Shown here: positions 31,856-41,412 of the stretch, piece after piece | Layout: the number at the start of each line of letters is the position of its first letter | Numbering within the stretch: position 1 is the first letter of the stretch | Origin: CAZMXP01 sp964570285 | Lineage (GTDB): Bacteria; Planctomycetota; PLA2 | Assembly: GCA_964570285.1 (NCBI GenBank) | Contig: CAZMXP010000037.1 | Span: 1-53,718, forward strand | Length of the DNA stretch: 53,718 nt | Reading direction: 5' to 3' | Program-made: the position numbers and the translations under genes | Notes under the pieces: model-generated | Databases searched by the model: none | The model's input: the letters and a program-made list of their open reading frames with translations, nothing else | What the model was told of the DNA's origin: nothing

Positions 31856-32722
31856 CTAGCGCAACGCGCTTCTGAGCGTGTTGCGGATCAGCATCGCGAT
31901 CGTCATCGGGCCGACGCCGCCGGGGACGGGCGTGATCGCCCCCGCGACCTCCCGCGCCGCCTCGTAGTCGACATCGCCGACGAGGCGCTTGCTGCCGGGC
32001 TTTCTCGCGTCGTCGATCATGTTGGTGCCGACGTCGATCACCGTGGCGCCGGGCTTGATCATCGACGCCTTGACGAAGTGCGCCTTGCCGATCGCGGCGA
32101 CGAGGATGTCGGCGTTGCGCGTGAACGAGGCGACGTCTTTCGTCCGCGAGTGGCAGACGGTGACGGTCGCGTTCTCGCCGATCAGCAGCAGCGCGACCGG
32201 CATGCCGACGATGTTCGAGCGGCCGAGCACGACGGCGTTCGAGCCGGCGATCGGTGTGTCGCTGCGCTTGAGCAGCTCGATCACGCCGTGGGGGGTGCAG
32301 GGGATGAAGTCGGGCTCGCGCCCCTTCATCGCGAGCGCCCCGATGTTGAGCGGATGGAAGCCGTCCACGTCCTTCTTCAGCGGGACCGCGTCGAGGATCT
32401 CCGCCTCGCGGCACTGCTTCGGCAGCGGGAGCTGCACGAGGATGCCGTGCACCTTCGGATCGGCGCCGAGCTTGCGCACGTGGGCGAGGACCTCCTCGTG
32501 CGTCGCCGTCGCCGGGAACTCCCTGTGGAAGCTCGTGATGCCCGCCTCCTCGCACGCCTTCCGCTTCATGCCGACATACTTCGCGGAGGCGGGGTCGTCG
32601 CCCACGAGCACCGTCGCGAGGCCGGGCACGATCCCCCGCGCCCCCTTCAATTGAGCGACGGCGACCTTGACCTCGTCCCGGATCTCCTGCGCGATCCGCT
32701 TGCCGTCGATCACCCTACCCAT
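31856..32722 (-). CDS. folD: bifunctional methylene-THF dehydrogenase/cyclohydrolase FolD
   Basis: 288 residues, family length. Converts 5,10-methylene-THF to 10-formyl-THF. Catalytic Lys53 is in YVGMKRKA, QLPLP is at 98-102, GRSNIVGMP in the NADP-binding domain, and PGGVGPMT at the C terminus. It is the last gene of the fhs-32715-folD operon, overlapping the cyclic-nucleotide-domain gene by 8 bases. The TAG stop lies in the CTAG flank of insertion copy 3, which therefore sits exactly at the gene end without changing the protein. Confidence 0.96.
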   Translation of the reverse strand: MGRVIDGKRIAQEIRDEVKVAVAQLKGARGIVPGLATVLVGDDPASAKYVGMKRKACEEAGITSFHREFPATATHEEVLAHVRKLGADPKVHGILVQLPLPKQCREAEILDAVPLKKDVDGFHPLNIGALAMKGREPDFIPCTPHGVIELLKRSDTPIAGSNAVVLGRSNIVGMPVALLLIGENATVTVCHSRTKDVASFTRNADILVAAIGKAHFVKASMIKPGATVIDVGTNMIDDARKPGSKRLVGDVDYEAAREVAGAITPVPGGVGPMTIAMLIRNTLRSALR

Positions 32723-33194
32723 GCGAGATCAGGCCCGGCAAGAGCCGGCTCCGGAGCTGTTCGCGCGCGCCGGTGAGGCGGTCGGCCATGATGACCGTCA
32801 GCGCGCGCAGGATGGCGACGCCCTCGACCGGGTGCGTCTCGCAGACCCGGAAGAGCGCCTTGCCGTCGATCTCGAGCACCTCGCACGGCTCGATGCAGAT
32901 CGCCGTCAGGGAGTAGGTGGCCTCGGTGCGGATCAGCGCCGAGATGCCGAAGACCTCGCCGACATCGGCCAGCGTGCCGATCGTGACCTCGTTGCCCGGG
33001 CCCTTCTGCCGCTGGCGGAAGGAGACGAACCCCTTCGCGAGCACGTACATCCGGGGGGCCGCCTCCCCCTCCTGGAAGATCGTCGACTTCGCGGCGAACT
33101 TGCGGTGGGTCGCGATGTCCGCGACCAGCTCGCGCGCCTTGCCGGGCAGATCCCGGAAGAAGCGGAGGGACTCGACCGACTTCGCGGTGACCAT
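32715..33194 (-). CDS. stand-alone cyclic-nucleotide-binding-domain protein
   Basis: 159 residues with one CNMP-binding (Crp N-terminal-like) domain: FRDLPGKARELVADIATHRK, then beta-roll strands TIFQEGEAAPRMYVLAKG. The phosphate-binding cassette reads GEVFGISALIRTEATYS. The Glu/Arg pair that contacts cAMP in Crp is not preserved in its usual form (FGI instead of FGE), so ligand binding is uncertain. No helix-turn-helix follows; the C terminus is one helix. It sits between fhs and folD, with GGGAGG ahead of the ATG at 33194, and may regulate C1 enzymes by protein contact (inference). Confidence 0.88.
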   Translation of the reverse strand: MVTAKSVESLRFFRDLPGKARELVADIATHRKFAAKSTIFQEGEAAPRMYVLAKGFVSFRQRQKGPGNEVTIGTLADVGEVFGISALIRTEATYSLTAICIEPCEVLEIDGKALFRVCETHPVEGVAILRALTVIMADRLTGAREQLRSRLLPGLISHG

Positions 33195-33210
33195 GTCGCG
33201 CCTCCCGGGC

Positions 33211-34941
<1,731 letters not shown>

Positions 34942-34980
34942 CGTCTCCCTCCCGGGGAGCGCAGAGTCTACCCGGACCGG

Positions 34981-34986
34981 TATACT
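34981..34986 (+). promoter_or_regulatory. -10 hexamer for hpt (leaderless)
   Basis: TATACT, 6 bases before the hpt ATG at 34993, with no Shine-Dalgarno. Confidence 0.6.
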
Positions 34987-34992
34987 CCCGCC

Positions 34993-35511
34993 ATGGCGGC
35001 GGTCACCTGCCTGCTCTCCGCGCCGGAGATCGCCGCGCGCGTGGAAGCCCTCGGGGGCGAGATCCGGGCGCGGCTGGGGCCCGGCGCGCTGACGCTGCTC
35101 GGCGTCCTGAAGGGGGCCGCGCTCTTCACCGCCGACCTCGCGCGCGCGCTCGGCGGCGAGACCGATCTCGCGTTCGTCCGCGCGCGCTCGTACGGCGCGG
35201 GCCGGACGCCCGCCGCTCCGGTCGCGGTCGGGGAGATCGATCGGGACGATGTCGCCGGCCGGCGGGTCGTCGTCGTGGACGCGATCCTCGACACCGGGCG
35301 CACGCTGCGGGCCGTGGTGGATCGTCTGGGGGGCGCGGGGGCGGCGGAGGTCTTCACCTGCGTGCTGCTCGACAAGCCCGCCCGCCGAAGCGCCCCGATC
35401 TCCGCCGACTGGATCGGCTTCACGGTGCCCGACCGCTTCGTCGTCGGGTATGGTCTCGACCTCGCGGGGACCTATCGCGCCCTGCCCTACCTCGGCACCG
35501 TCGATGAGTGA
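34993..35511 (+). CDS. hpt: hypoxanthine/guanine phosphoribosyltransferase
   Basis: 172 residues. Purine salvage from PRPP. VLKGAALFTADLARAL and the PRPP motif VVVVDAILDTGRTL (about residues 91-104, the usual VxDxxDTGxT in slightly altered form), then DWIGFTVPDRFVVGYGLDLAGTYRALPYLG at the C terminus (FVVGYGLD). Start ATG 34993. The stop overlaps the rhomboid gene by 8 bases, forming hpt-rhomboid-metalloprotease. Leaderless start likely. A G6-CGC-G5 tract (35328-35341) encodes GGAGA. Confidence 0.93.
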   Translation: MAAVTCLLSAPEIAARVEALGGEIRARLGPGALTLLGVLKGAALFTADLARALGGETDLAFVRARSYGAGRTPAAPVAVGEIDRDDVAGRRVVVVDAILDTGRTLRAVVDRLGGAGAAEVFTCVLLDKPARRSAPISADWIGFTVPDRFVVGYGLDLAGTYRALPYLGTVDE

Positions 35512-36355
35512 TCGCGACTACCTCCGGGCGGACTGGCAGGGGGGCCCCCGCTGGGGGAGCTTCTGGGCGACGATCCCGGCGACGAAGGCGATCCTCGTCG
35601 GGCTGGTCGCGATCCACCTGCTGCTGCAGATCGTGCGCGCCGCCTCGCTGGGGACCTGGCGCTGGCTCTGGGACGTGTTGAGCCTCTCGCCGCAGCTCGT
35701 GCTGCAGGAGTTCCACGTCTGGCAGCTCGTCACCGCGGCGCTGCTGCACGATCCCGACGGGCTCACGCACATCCTCTTCAACGGGCTGATGATCTACTTC
35801 TTCGGCCGCATGGTCGAGATGCGCCTCGGTCCGCGGCGCTATCTCCTCTTCTGTCTCGGCGCCGCGGTGAGCGCGTCGGTCGGCTACCTGCTCTTCGCGG
35901 TGCTCGGCTCGAACGTGGCACCGATGGTAGGCGCCAGCGGCGCCGCGATGGGGCTGCTCGCGGTCGTCGCGATCTGGTATCCGCAGACGATCGTGCTCGT
36001 CTTCTTCGTGATCCCGGCGCCGCTCTGGATCGTCGCGCTGCTGCTGATCGCCGTCGACCTGATGGGCGTGCTCTCCGTGGACAGCAACATCGCCCACGCG
36101 GCGCACCTCGGCGGCGCGCTCTACGGGCTGCTCTACCACCGCTACGGAGACAGGATGCGCGGGCTGCTCGACGCGGTGGACCGGATGGCCGAGGCGCGCA
36201 AGCGGACGGGCGAGCGCAAGCGTGCCGCCGAGGAGGCGGAGCTTCGGATCGAGCTCGACCGCATCCTCGACAAGGTCGGCCGCGAGGGCATGCCCTCCCT
36301 GAGCGACGAGGAGCGCCGTTTCCTGAAGGAGGCGAGCGAGCGGCTCCGGCGATGA
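35504..36355 (+). CDS. rhomboid-family intramembrane serine protease
   Basis: 283 residues. About six TMs. His89 and Asn93 (HILFNG) form the oxyanion region; catalytic Ser145 is in GASGAAMG; catalytic His201 is in AHLGGALYG. The C-terminal cytoplasmic tail (about 212-283) is charged and helical, with LRIELDRILDKVGREG and SLSDEERRFLKEAS, a tail found in several planctomycete-type rhomboids. Cleaves single-pass membrane proteins. Overlaps hpt by 8 bases and the next gene by 4 (ATGA). Confidence 0.94.
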   Translation: MSDRDYLRADWQGGPRWGSFWATIPATKAILVGLVAIHLLLQIVRAASLGTWRWLWDVLSLSPQLVLQEFHVWQLVTAALLHDPDGLTHILFNGLMIYFFGRMVEMRLGPRRYLLFCLGAAVSASVGYLLFAVLGSNVAPMVGASGAAMGLLAVVAIWYPQTIVLVFFVIPAPLWIVALLLIAVDLMGVLSVDSNIAHAAHLGGALYGLLYHRYGDRMRGLLDAVDRMAEARKRTGERKRAAEEAELRIELDRILDKVGREGMPSLSDEERRFLKEASERLRR

Positions 36356-37200
36356 GGCGCGGCGCGCTGAAGGCGCTTCTCGTCGCCGCCCCCTTCCTGC
36401 TGGTCCTGCTCGGCCTGCGCGCCTGCTCCGCCAGCGAGGGCAAGCGCTGGCTCGCGAGGATCCGGGAGGTCGACCCCGAGGCGCAACTGCTCCTCGACGA
36501 TGGCGCGACGATCCTGATCGCGCCTTCAGAGGCCTGGGCCGACCATGCGGGCGCCGAGGCCGCCCGCTTCCGCGACGGATTGATCGACCGCTACGGCGAC
36601 CTCGTCGGCGAGGGCAAGGAGCAGCGGCTCGTCATCGTCGTCTTCTCGACGGTGGAGCGCCTGCAGGCCCACTTCGGCGCGCGCAGGCCCGAGCGGGACG
36701 CGAGGTTCGTGCACGGCTACACGCGCAGCGACCAGGGGGCGATCTTCCTGCCGCCGGATGCGGACTTCGACACGCTGCGCCACGAGTGCGTGCACCTCGT
36801 CGTCGGACAGGGGCTGCAGGGGGGGCCCGGCTACAGCCCGTGGGTCAGCGAGGGGCTGGCGCAACTCTTCGAGCGGGGGCTCGACGACCCGGGGCTCGGG
36901 CCCGGGGACCTCGCCGGCCACCCGATGTCGCCCGGCGCGGATGTCACGCGCGTGCTCTCCATCGAGGAGTACGGCGAGTTCACCGGGGCGCAGGTGTTCC
37001 GCAACTACCTCGACGCGCGCGTGCTCATGTCCTTCCTCTTCCGGGAGCGGCCCCGCGAGTTGCTGCAGCGCTATCTCGAGGGGGAGCGGACGAGGGCGAG
37101 CGGTCGCGCGGAACTCTTCCGGCGCCTCTACCGCCAAGGCGAGGAGCCCTTCGACTCCGACCTGCGCGCGTTCGTCGAGAGGCTGCGTCAGCCGGGGTAG
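36352..37200 (+). CDS. envelope HExxH metalloprotease-like protein (peptidase MA type)
   Basis: 282 residues. N-terminal hydrophobic segment (about 8-23) with LRAC (Cys25), a possible lipobox or a plain anchor. Zinc motif HECVH at 144-148 and a downstream WVSEG whose Glu167 is placed as the third ligand of gluzincins. The upstream part (QRLVIVVFSTVERLQAHFG) matches the usual N-terminal strand and helix of peptidase MA-like families. Acts outside the cytoplasm. It is the third gene after hpt and rhomboid. The 3' end overlaps the convergent NUDIX gene by 13 bases. Confidence 0.87.
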   Translation: MRRGALKALLVAAPFLLVLLGLRACSASEGKRWLARIREVDPEAQLLLDDGATILIAPSEAWADHAGAEAARFRDGLIDRYGDLVGEGKEQRLVIVVFSTVERLQAHFGARRPERDARFVHGYTRSDQGAIFLPPDADFDTLRHECVHLVVGQGLQGGPGYSPWVSEGLAQLFERGLDDPGLGPGDLAGHPMSPGADVTRVLSIEEYGEFTGAQVFRNYLDARVLMSFLFRERPRELLQRYLEGERTRASGRAELFRRLYRQGEEPFDSDLRAFVERLRQPG

Positions 37201-37949
37201 ACCCGCGATTCGCGGATGAGGCCGTCGCGCACGAGAAAGACCTCGGCGACGCGCGTCGCAGGCTCGCCGGGCAGCAGCCGGTCGTACTCGAGGAAGACGC
37301 GGTCGCCGGCCGCGGTCACGTGGCGCTCCTCGTAGCGCAGCCCCGGAAGGCGCCCGAGCGCCTCGCCCCACCATCGGCGCAGCGCCGCCTTGCCGCGCAG
37401 TTCGCCGCCGGTCTCCGGATGGAGCGCGCGGATGCGCGGGCTCGTGTGGACCGCGTCGTCGCCGTAGAGCGAGAGCAGGCGGTCGAGATCGCCCGCGTTG
37501 AACGCATGGAGCCACGCGCGCGCGGTCGCCCGCAGCGGGTCGCCGCCGCCGTGGAGCGCCATCAGCCCCATCTGGCGCACGTTCAGCGCGTACGGCGTGT
37601 CGCCGAAGTGGTGCACCCACCGGTACTCGCTGAACTCCGAGTTCGGCGTCACGTCCGCGTTCCCGACGTCGAAGACGAAGACGAAGTTCATGTGCAGCCC
37701 CTTGCTGCCCGCCTCGTGCTCCTCGTAGCCCAGGAGGCCGGGTGGCGTGCCCTCCACGCCGGCGGACGGCGCGGGCAGCCCCCGGACCCCCGTCTCCTCC
37801 CGCAGCTCCCTGTGCGCCGCCTCGAGCGGGGTCTCGCCCTCCTCGATCTCCCCTCCGGGAGGGAGCCACTCCTGCAGGCGGCGGTGCCAGATGAGCAGGA
37901 CGCGCCCCTGATGGCGCGGGAAGACCGAGACGGAGAAGGCGCGGCGCAT
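37188..37949 (-). CDS. NUDIX hydrolase fused to a SnoaL/NTF2-like domain
   Basis: 253 residues. NUDIX box at 32-54: GGEIEEGETPLEAAHRELRE with EETG, so all catalytic Glu are present. The C-terminal half (about 140-250; ARAWLHAFNAGDLDRLLSLY, DAVHTSPRIRALH, RGKAALRRWWGEAL) is a SnoaL/NTF2-type cone domain, a common small-molecule pocket. NUDIX enzymes hydrolyse nucleoside diphosphate derivatives; the fused domain suggests a special substrate or a regulatory ligand. Start ATG 37949; CATCAT, 6 bases upstream, is a weak -10 candidate. Confidence 0.9.
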   Translation of the reverse strand: MRRAFSVSVFPRHQGRVLLIWHRRLQEWLPPGGEIEEGETPLEAAHRELREETGVRGLPAPSAGVEGTPPGLLGYEEHEAGSKGLHMNFVFVFDVGNADVTPNSEFSEYRWVHHFGDTPYALNVRQMGLMALHGGGDPLRATARAWLHAFNAGDLDRLLSLYGDDAVHTSPRIRALHPETGGELRGKAALRRWWGEALGRLPGLRYEERHVTAAGDRVFLEYDRLLPGEPATRVAEVFLVRDGLIRESRVYPG

Positions 37950-37989
37950 CGCCGCATGATGCCACGCGAAGTTCGCGCGCGCCTATATC

Positions 37990-39789
37990 GTGGTGCGCTT
38001 GGACGAGCCGAAGAGGCGCCCCCCGCTGCGCTCGGTCTTGCGCGAGGCGCGCGACCTGGTCGCGCAGCACCGCTCGCGGCTGCTGGTCGGCCTCGCGCTG
38101 ATGCTGATCAGCCGTCTCGCGGGCATCGTGCTGCCCGCGACGTCGAAGTTCCTGATCGACGACGTCATCGGCAAGGGGAAGACCGACCTTCTCGTGCCGC
38201 TCGCGGTCGCGGGCGGCGTCGCGACGCTGGTGCAGGCGGTGCTCGGCTTCCTGCTCGCGATGATCCTCGGCGTCGCGGCGCAGCGCGCGATCAACGACAT
38301 GAGGAAGAGCGTGCAGGCGCACGTGACGCGGCTGCCGGTGCGCTTCTTCGACGGCACGAAGACCGGCGCGCTGATCTCGCGCATCATGACGGATGCCGAG
38401 GGCATCCGGAACCTCGTCGGCAACGGTCTGGTCGAGCTGGTCGGGGGCGTGATCACGGCGGGTCTCGCGCTCGGCGTGCTCTTCTACCTGAACGCCAACC
38501 TGACCTTCGTGCTGCTGCTCGTCCTCGCGGTCAGCGGCGTCGGCATGGTCTGGCTCTTCAAGTACCTGCGGCCGATCTTCCGCGAGCGCGGCAAGATCAA
38601 CGCGGAGGTGACCGGCCGCCTCACCGAGTCCCTCGGGGGCATCCGCGTCGTGAAGGCCTATGTCGCCGAGGAGCACGAGCAGGGCGTCTTCCGGGCCGGC
38701 GTCGACCGCTACTTCGAGAACATCCGAAGGTCCATCCGGGGGGTCGCGGGGGCCGGAGCCGGATCGACGGTCGTGCTCGGCGTCGTCGGCGTGCTCGCGC
38801 TGCTGCTCGGCGGGCGCGCGATCCTCGATGGCGAGATGACGCTCGGGGACCTGACCGCGTACATCTTCTTCGCGGGGCTGCTCGCGGCGCCCGTCGTGCA
38901 GATGGCGTCGATCGGCACGCAGATCACGGATGCCTTCGCGGGCATGGACCGCATCCGCGAACTGCGCGCGAACGCGACGGAGGACGCCGACGACGCGGAG
39001 CGCGAGCCCTGCCCCTCGGTCGAGGGCCACATCCGTTTCGAAGGGGTCTGGTTCGAGTACGACGCGGGCCGGCCGGTGCTGAAGGGCATCGACCTCGATG
39101 CGCCTCCCGGCTCGACCACCGCGCTCGTCGGCTCGAGCGGCTCGGGCAAGACCACGCTGACCGGCCTCGTGATGGGGTTCCACCGCCCGACGCGGGGACG
39201 CGTGCTCGTGGACGGAAGGGACCTCTCCCGCCTGCGCCTCTTCGACTTCCGCGAGCACCTGGGCGTGGTCCTCCAGGACGACTTCCTCTTCGACGGCACG
39301 ATCGCCGAAAACGTGGCCTTCAGTCGCCCCGGCGCCAGCCGGGTGGAGATCGAGGAGGTCTGCCGTATCGCCCACGCCGACGGGTTCATCCGCGCGTTCG
39401 AGAAGGGCTATGACAGCATCGTCGGGGAGCGCGGCATCAAGGTGAGCGGCGGCCAGCGCCAGCGGCTGACGATCGCCCGCGCGCTGCTCGCGAACCCGAG
39501 GATCCTGATCCTCGACGAGGCCACGAGCAGCCTCGACAGCGAGAGCGAAGCGCAGATCCAGTCGGGCCTGCGCACGCTGCGCCGGAGCCGCACCACGTTC
39601 GTGATCGCCCACCGCCTCTCGACGATCCGCAGCGCCGACCAGATCCTCGTGCTCGAGGCCGGCGTCATCGTCGAACGGGGCACCCACGCCGAGCTCCACG
39701 CGAGGGGCGGCCGCTACCGCGAACTGCACGACCGCCAGTACGCCTTCGAGCACGAGCGGTTCGTCAACCCGGGGGAGGAGTTGGGGTAG
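37990..39789 (+). CDS. MsbA-like ABC exporter (fused TM and ATPase)
   Basis: 599 residues. Six TMs in the first half, then an ATPase with Walker A GSSGSGKTT (about 381-389), Q-loop VLQDDFLFDGTI, signature VSGGQRQR (about 485), Walker B ILILDEATSSLDS and the switch His in VIAHRLST. A homodimeric exporter of lipids or amphiphiles, similar to MsbA and multidrug ABCs. The first bases encode GTG GTG; the -10-like TATATC (37984-37989) directly touches the first GTG, so the true start may be the TTG at 37999. Confidence 0.94.
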   Translation: MVRLDEPKRRPPLRSVLREARDLVAQHRSRLLVGLALMLISRLAGIVLPATSKFLIDDVIGKGKTDLLVPLAVAGGVATLVQAVLGFLLAMILGVAAQRAINDMRKSVQAHVTRLPVRFFDGTKTGALISRIMTDAEGIRNLVGNGLVELVGGVITAGLALGVLFYLNANLTFVLLLVLAVSGVGMVWLFKYLRPIFRERGKINAEVTGRLTESLGGIRVVKAYVAEEHEQGVFRAGVDRYFENIRRSIRGVAGAGAGSTVVLGVVGVLALLLGGRAILDGEMTLGDLTAYIFFAGLLAAPVVQMASIGTQITDAFAGMDRIRELRANATEDADDAEREPCPSVEGHIRFEGVWFEYDAGRPVLKGIDLDAPPGSTTALVGSSGSGKTTLTGLVMGFHRPTRGRVLVDGRDLSRLRLFDFREHLGVVLQDDFLFDGTIAENVAFSRPGASRVEIEEVCRIAHADGFIRAFEKGYDSIVGERGIKVSGGQRQRLTIARALLANPRILILDEATSSLDSESEAQIQSGLRTLRRSRTTFVIAHRLSTIRSADQILVLEAGVIVERGTHAELHARGGRYRELHDRQYAFEHERFVNPGEELG

Positions 39790-40053
39790 GGGGCGGTCCT
39801 CCTCCGCCAGGCGGAGCGAACGAGAGACACGAAGACACGGAGGCACGAAGCCGGACCGGAGGGAGGGGAGTGGATGGGGGGGCGGCCAGGCGCGGGAGGT
39901 GTGGTTGTCTGGCGCGCGGGTCGACGGGCGGTCGCTGCCGGCCGATAGGCAGTCGGGTTGCCCGGGGGGCTCCGCGGCGCCGAGCCACCGATGCGCCCCC
40001 CGAACCCCCCCGGGCCTTGCCACCAACTGCGGGGCGGCCCTGCGCCCCGCAGT
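39790..40053. other. intergenic region with an octamer array and a hairpin
   Basis: 264 bases with no credible gene. It contains an 8-bp-period array at 39828-39851 and a long hairpin at 40021-40058, listed separately; the rest is G/C-rich and featureless to me. Confidence 0.6.
39828..39851 (+). repeat. 8-bp-period array (CACGAAGA type)
   Basis: Three octamers: CACGAAGA, CACGGAGG, CACGAAGC, preceded by GAGAGA. Same period and base bias as the arrays at 24771, 25274 and 53674. Confidence 0.65.
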
Positions 40054-40058
40054 TGGTG
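40021..40058 (-). terminator. 16-bp stem hairpin overlapping the tRNA-Val 3' end
   Basis: CACCAACTGCGGGGCG at 40021-40036 and its reverse complement at 40043-40058 enclose a 6-base loop. The inner arm includes the tRNA CCA end. It probably ends the tRNA transcript, and the outer arm repeats the tRNA tail. Confidence 0.6.
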
Positions 40059-40130
40059 GGCGCTGAGGGACTCGAACCCCCGACCTCACGGGTGTGATCC
40101 GTGCGCTCTAACCAGCTGAGCTAAGCGCCC
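40054..40130 (-). tRNA. tRNA-Val (CAC)
   Basis: 77 bases on the minus strand. Acceptor GGGCGCT pairs with AGCGCCC, D arm GCTCAGCTGGTTAGAGC, anticodon loop ATCACAC giving CAC, T arm GGGGG-TTCGAGT-CCCTC, and an encoded CCA. Surrounded by protein genes; no other tRNA is close. Confidence 0.96.
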
Positions 40131-40179
40131 TTGTGGGTGAGGGGATTCTAGAGCGAATGCCCGCCGAGGCAAGCCTGCG

Positions 40180-40797
40180 TCACGGGAGGCGCCCCCCCCA
40201 GCCCGCTTTCGCGAGGTGCTTGCGCGCCTCCGCGACAAACCTCGCGGTGCGCTCCGGCGACCGGTCGAGGGCGTGCTCGTAGGCGTGATGGTTGCGGAAG
40301 CGCGCGAACAGCGTCGAAAGCGCCGTCTCTCGCGCCGGACGCGGATTCACGAGCCCCGCGTAGTGCATCATCACCTGCTCCCGCTCGCCGATCCCCGCGC
40401 GCCGCTTCGCGACGAGCAGCCCCATGTACGCGCTCTTGCCGGCCTCGACCGTCACCTCCGTGGCCCGGATGCACTCCTCGGGCAGGTAGGTGAAGTCCGT
40501 CTTGCCCTCCACGAGTTCGCCTACGGCCACGGCCGCGTAGCGGCCCGGAGGCGCGTTCAGCAGGTAGACGGTGTGGCCGCGCGTGTAGCTCGACTCGAGC
40601 ACCGCCGGCGCCTCGACCCCGGACTCCATCCGCGCGAACCAGACCTGGTCGGGGTAGTAGGTCGTACCGGTCTCGAAGCTGGTGAGCCGCACCTGGATGC
40701 CGACGACGGCGTTCTCCGGGGCGGACGGCGCCGGGACCGGGACGCCGGCGCAGGCGCCGAGGACGCACAGGAGGAGCACTCTTGCGGGGAGGTTCAC
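40180..40797 (-). CDS. putative lipoprotein of unknown function
   Basis: 205 residues, GTG start. Lipobox LGAC (Cys16) after a short hydrophobic stretch. The mature part opens with IQVRLTSFETGTTYYPDQVWFARM and LLNAPPGRYAAVAVGE, a beta-sandwich-like pattern seen in carboxypeptidase-regulatory-like or adhesion lipoproteins (low certainty). Two Cys only. The TATCCT hexamer on the minus strand is 6 bases before the GTG and no Shine-Dalgarno is present, so it is probably leaderless. Divergent from efpL. Confidence 0.75.
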   Translation of the reverse strand: MNLPARVLLLCVLGACAGVPVPAPSAPENAVVGIQVRLTSFETGTTYYPDQVWFARMESGVEAPAVLESSYTRGHTVYLLNAPPGRYAAVAVGELVEGKTDFTYLPEECIRATEVTVEAGKSAYMGLLVAKRRAGIGEREQVMMHYAGLVNPRPARETALSTLFARFRNHHAYEHALDRSPERTARFVAEARKHLAKAGWGGRLP

Positions 40798-40803
40798 GGC
40801 ATG

Positions 40804-40809
40804 AGGATA
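40804..40809 (-). promoter_or_regulatory. -10 hexamer for the 40797 gene (leaderless)
   Basis: Minus-strand TATCCT, 6 bases before the GTG start. Confidence 0.5.
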
Positions 40810-40825
40810 CCCTCGCGTCCCGACT

Positions 40826-40831
40826 TACAAT
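40826..40831 (+). promoter_or_regulatory. -10 hexamer for efpL
   Basis: TACAAT, 9 bases before the ATG at 40841; no Shine-Dalgarno. Confidence 0.5.
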
Positions 40832-40840
40832 CGCCGCGGC

Positions 40841-41407
40841 ATGTACACGACGAGCGACCTGAAGCGGGGGCTGATCATCGAGACCGACGGGGGGCCGCAC
40901 CTCGTCGAGGGGGTCACCGCCAACGCGCCGACGGCCCGCGGCGCGAGCATGATCTACAAGGTTCGCATGCGCAACCTGCGCACGAAGGTGAAGGTGGACA
41001 AGGTCTACCGCGGCGGCGAGACCTTCGGCATCCCCGACGTGGATCGCCGCCCGGTCCAATTCCTCTACAGCGACGCGACCGCCTACCACTTCATGGACCA
41101 GAAGACCTACGAGCAGTTCGCGCTGCAGGCCTCCGATCTGGAGTGGGAGCGCCAGTTCCTCGTGGACGACATGGAGGGGATCGTCGCCTTCTACTACAAC
41201 GAGGCGCCTCTGGCCCTCGAGCTCCCCAACAGCGTGCCGCTGGAGATCACCGAGACGGCGCCGGCGGTCAAGGGCAACTCCGCGACCGGCCGCACGAAGC
41301 CCGCGACCCTCGAGACCGGCCTCGTCGTGCAGGTGCCCGAGCACATCACGCAGGGCACGCGGGTGCTCGTCGACACGCGCACCGGCGAGTTCGGCGGCCG
41401 CGCGTAG
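40841..41407 (+). CDS. efpL: elongation factor P family, EfpL/YeiP type
   Basis: 188 residues, full EF-P length with three beta domains. The loop that enters the peptidyl-transferase centre reads NAPTARGAS (28-36), placing Arg33 where bacterial EF-P usually has the modified Lys or Arg. PTARGA with a following YKVRMRNLRT and the C-terminal LALELPNSVPLEITETAP and KGNSATGRTKPATLETGLVV match E. coli YeiP (EfpL) better than EF-P. It relieves ribosome stalling at proline and other motifs. No modification enzyme (EpmA/B, EarP) is in the window, consistent with an unmodified Arg loop. Confidence 0.9.
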   Translation: MYTTSDLKRGLIIETDGGPHLVEGVTANAPTARGASMIYKVRMRNLRTKVKVDKVYRGGETFGIPDVDRRPVQFLYSDATAYHFMDQKTYEQFALQASDLEWERQFLVDDMEGIVAFYYNEAPLALELPNSVPLEITETAPAVKGNSATGRTKPATLETGLVVQVPEHITQGTRVLVDTRTGEFGGRA

Positions 41408-41412
41408 CCGCG

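Noticed and set aside
34942..34992. Tetrahydrofolate riboswitch ahead of fhs.
   Set aside because: The fhs-hpt gap is only 51 bases, too short for one.
37984..37989. TATATC as a promoter for the MsbA-like gene.
   Set aside because: It touches the first GTG, leaving no room for a transcript start before it; it could only work if translation begins at the TTG 37999. Left as a note, not a promoter.
39828..39851. CRISPR array at the octamer repeats.
   Set aside because: Units are 8 bp with no spacers, and no cas genes are in the window.
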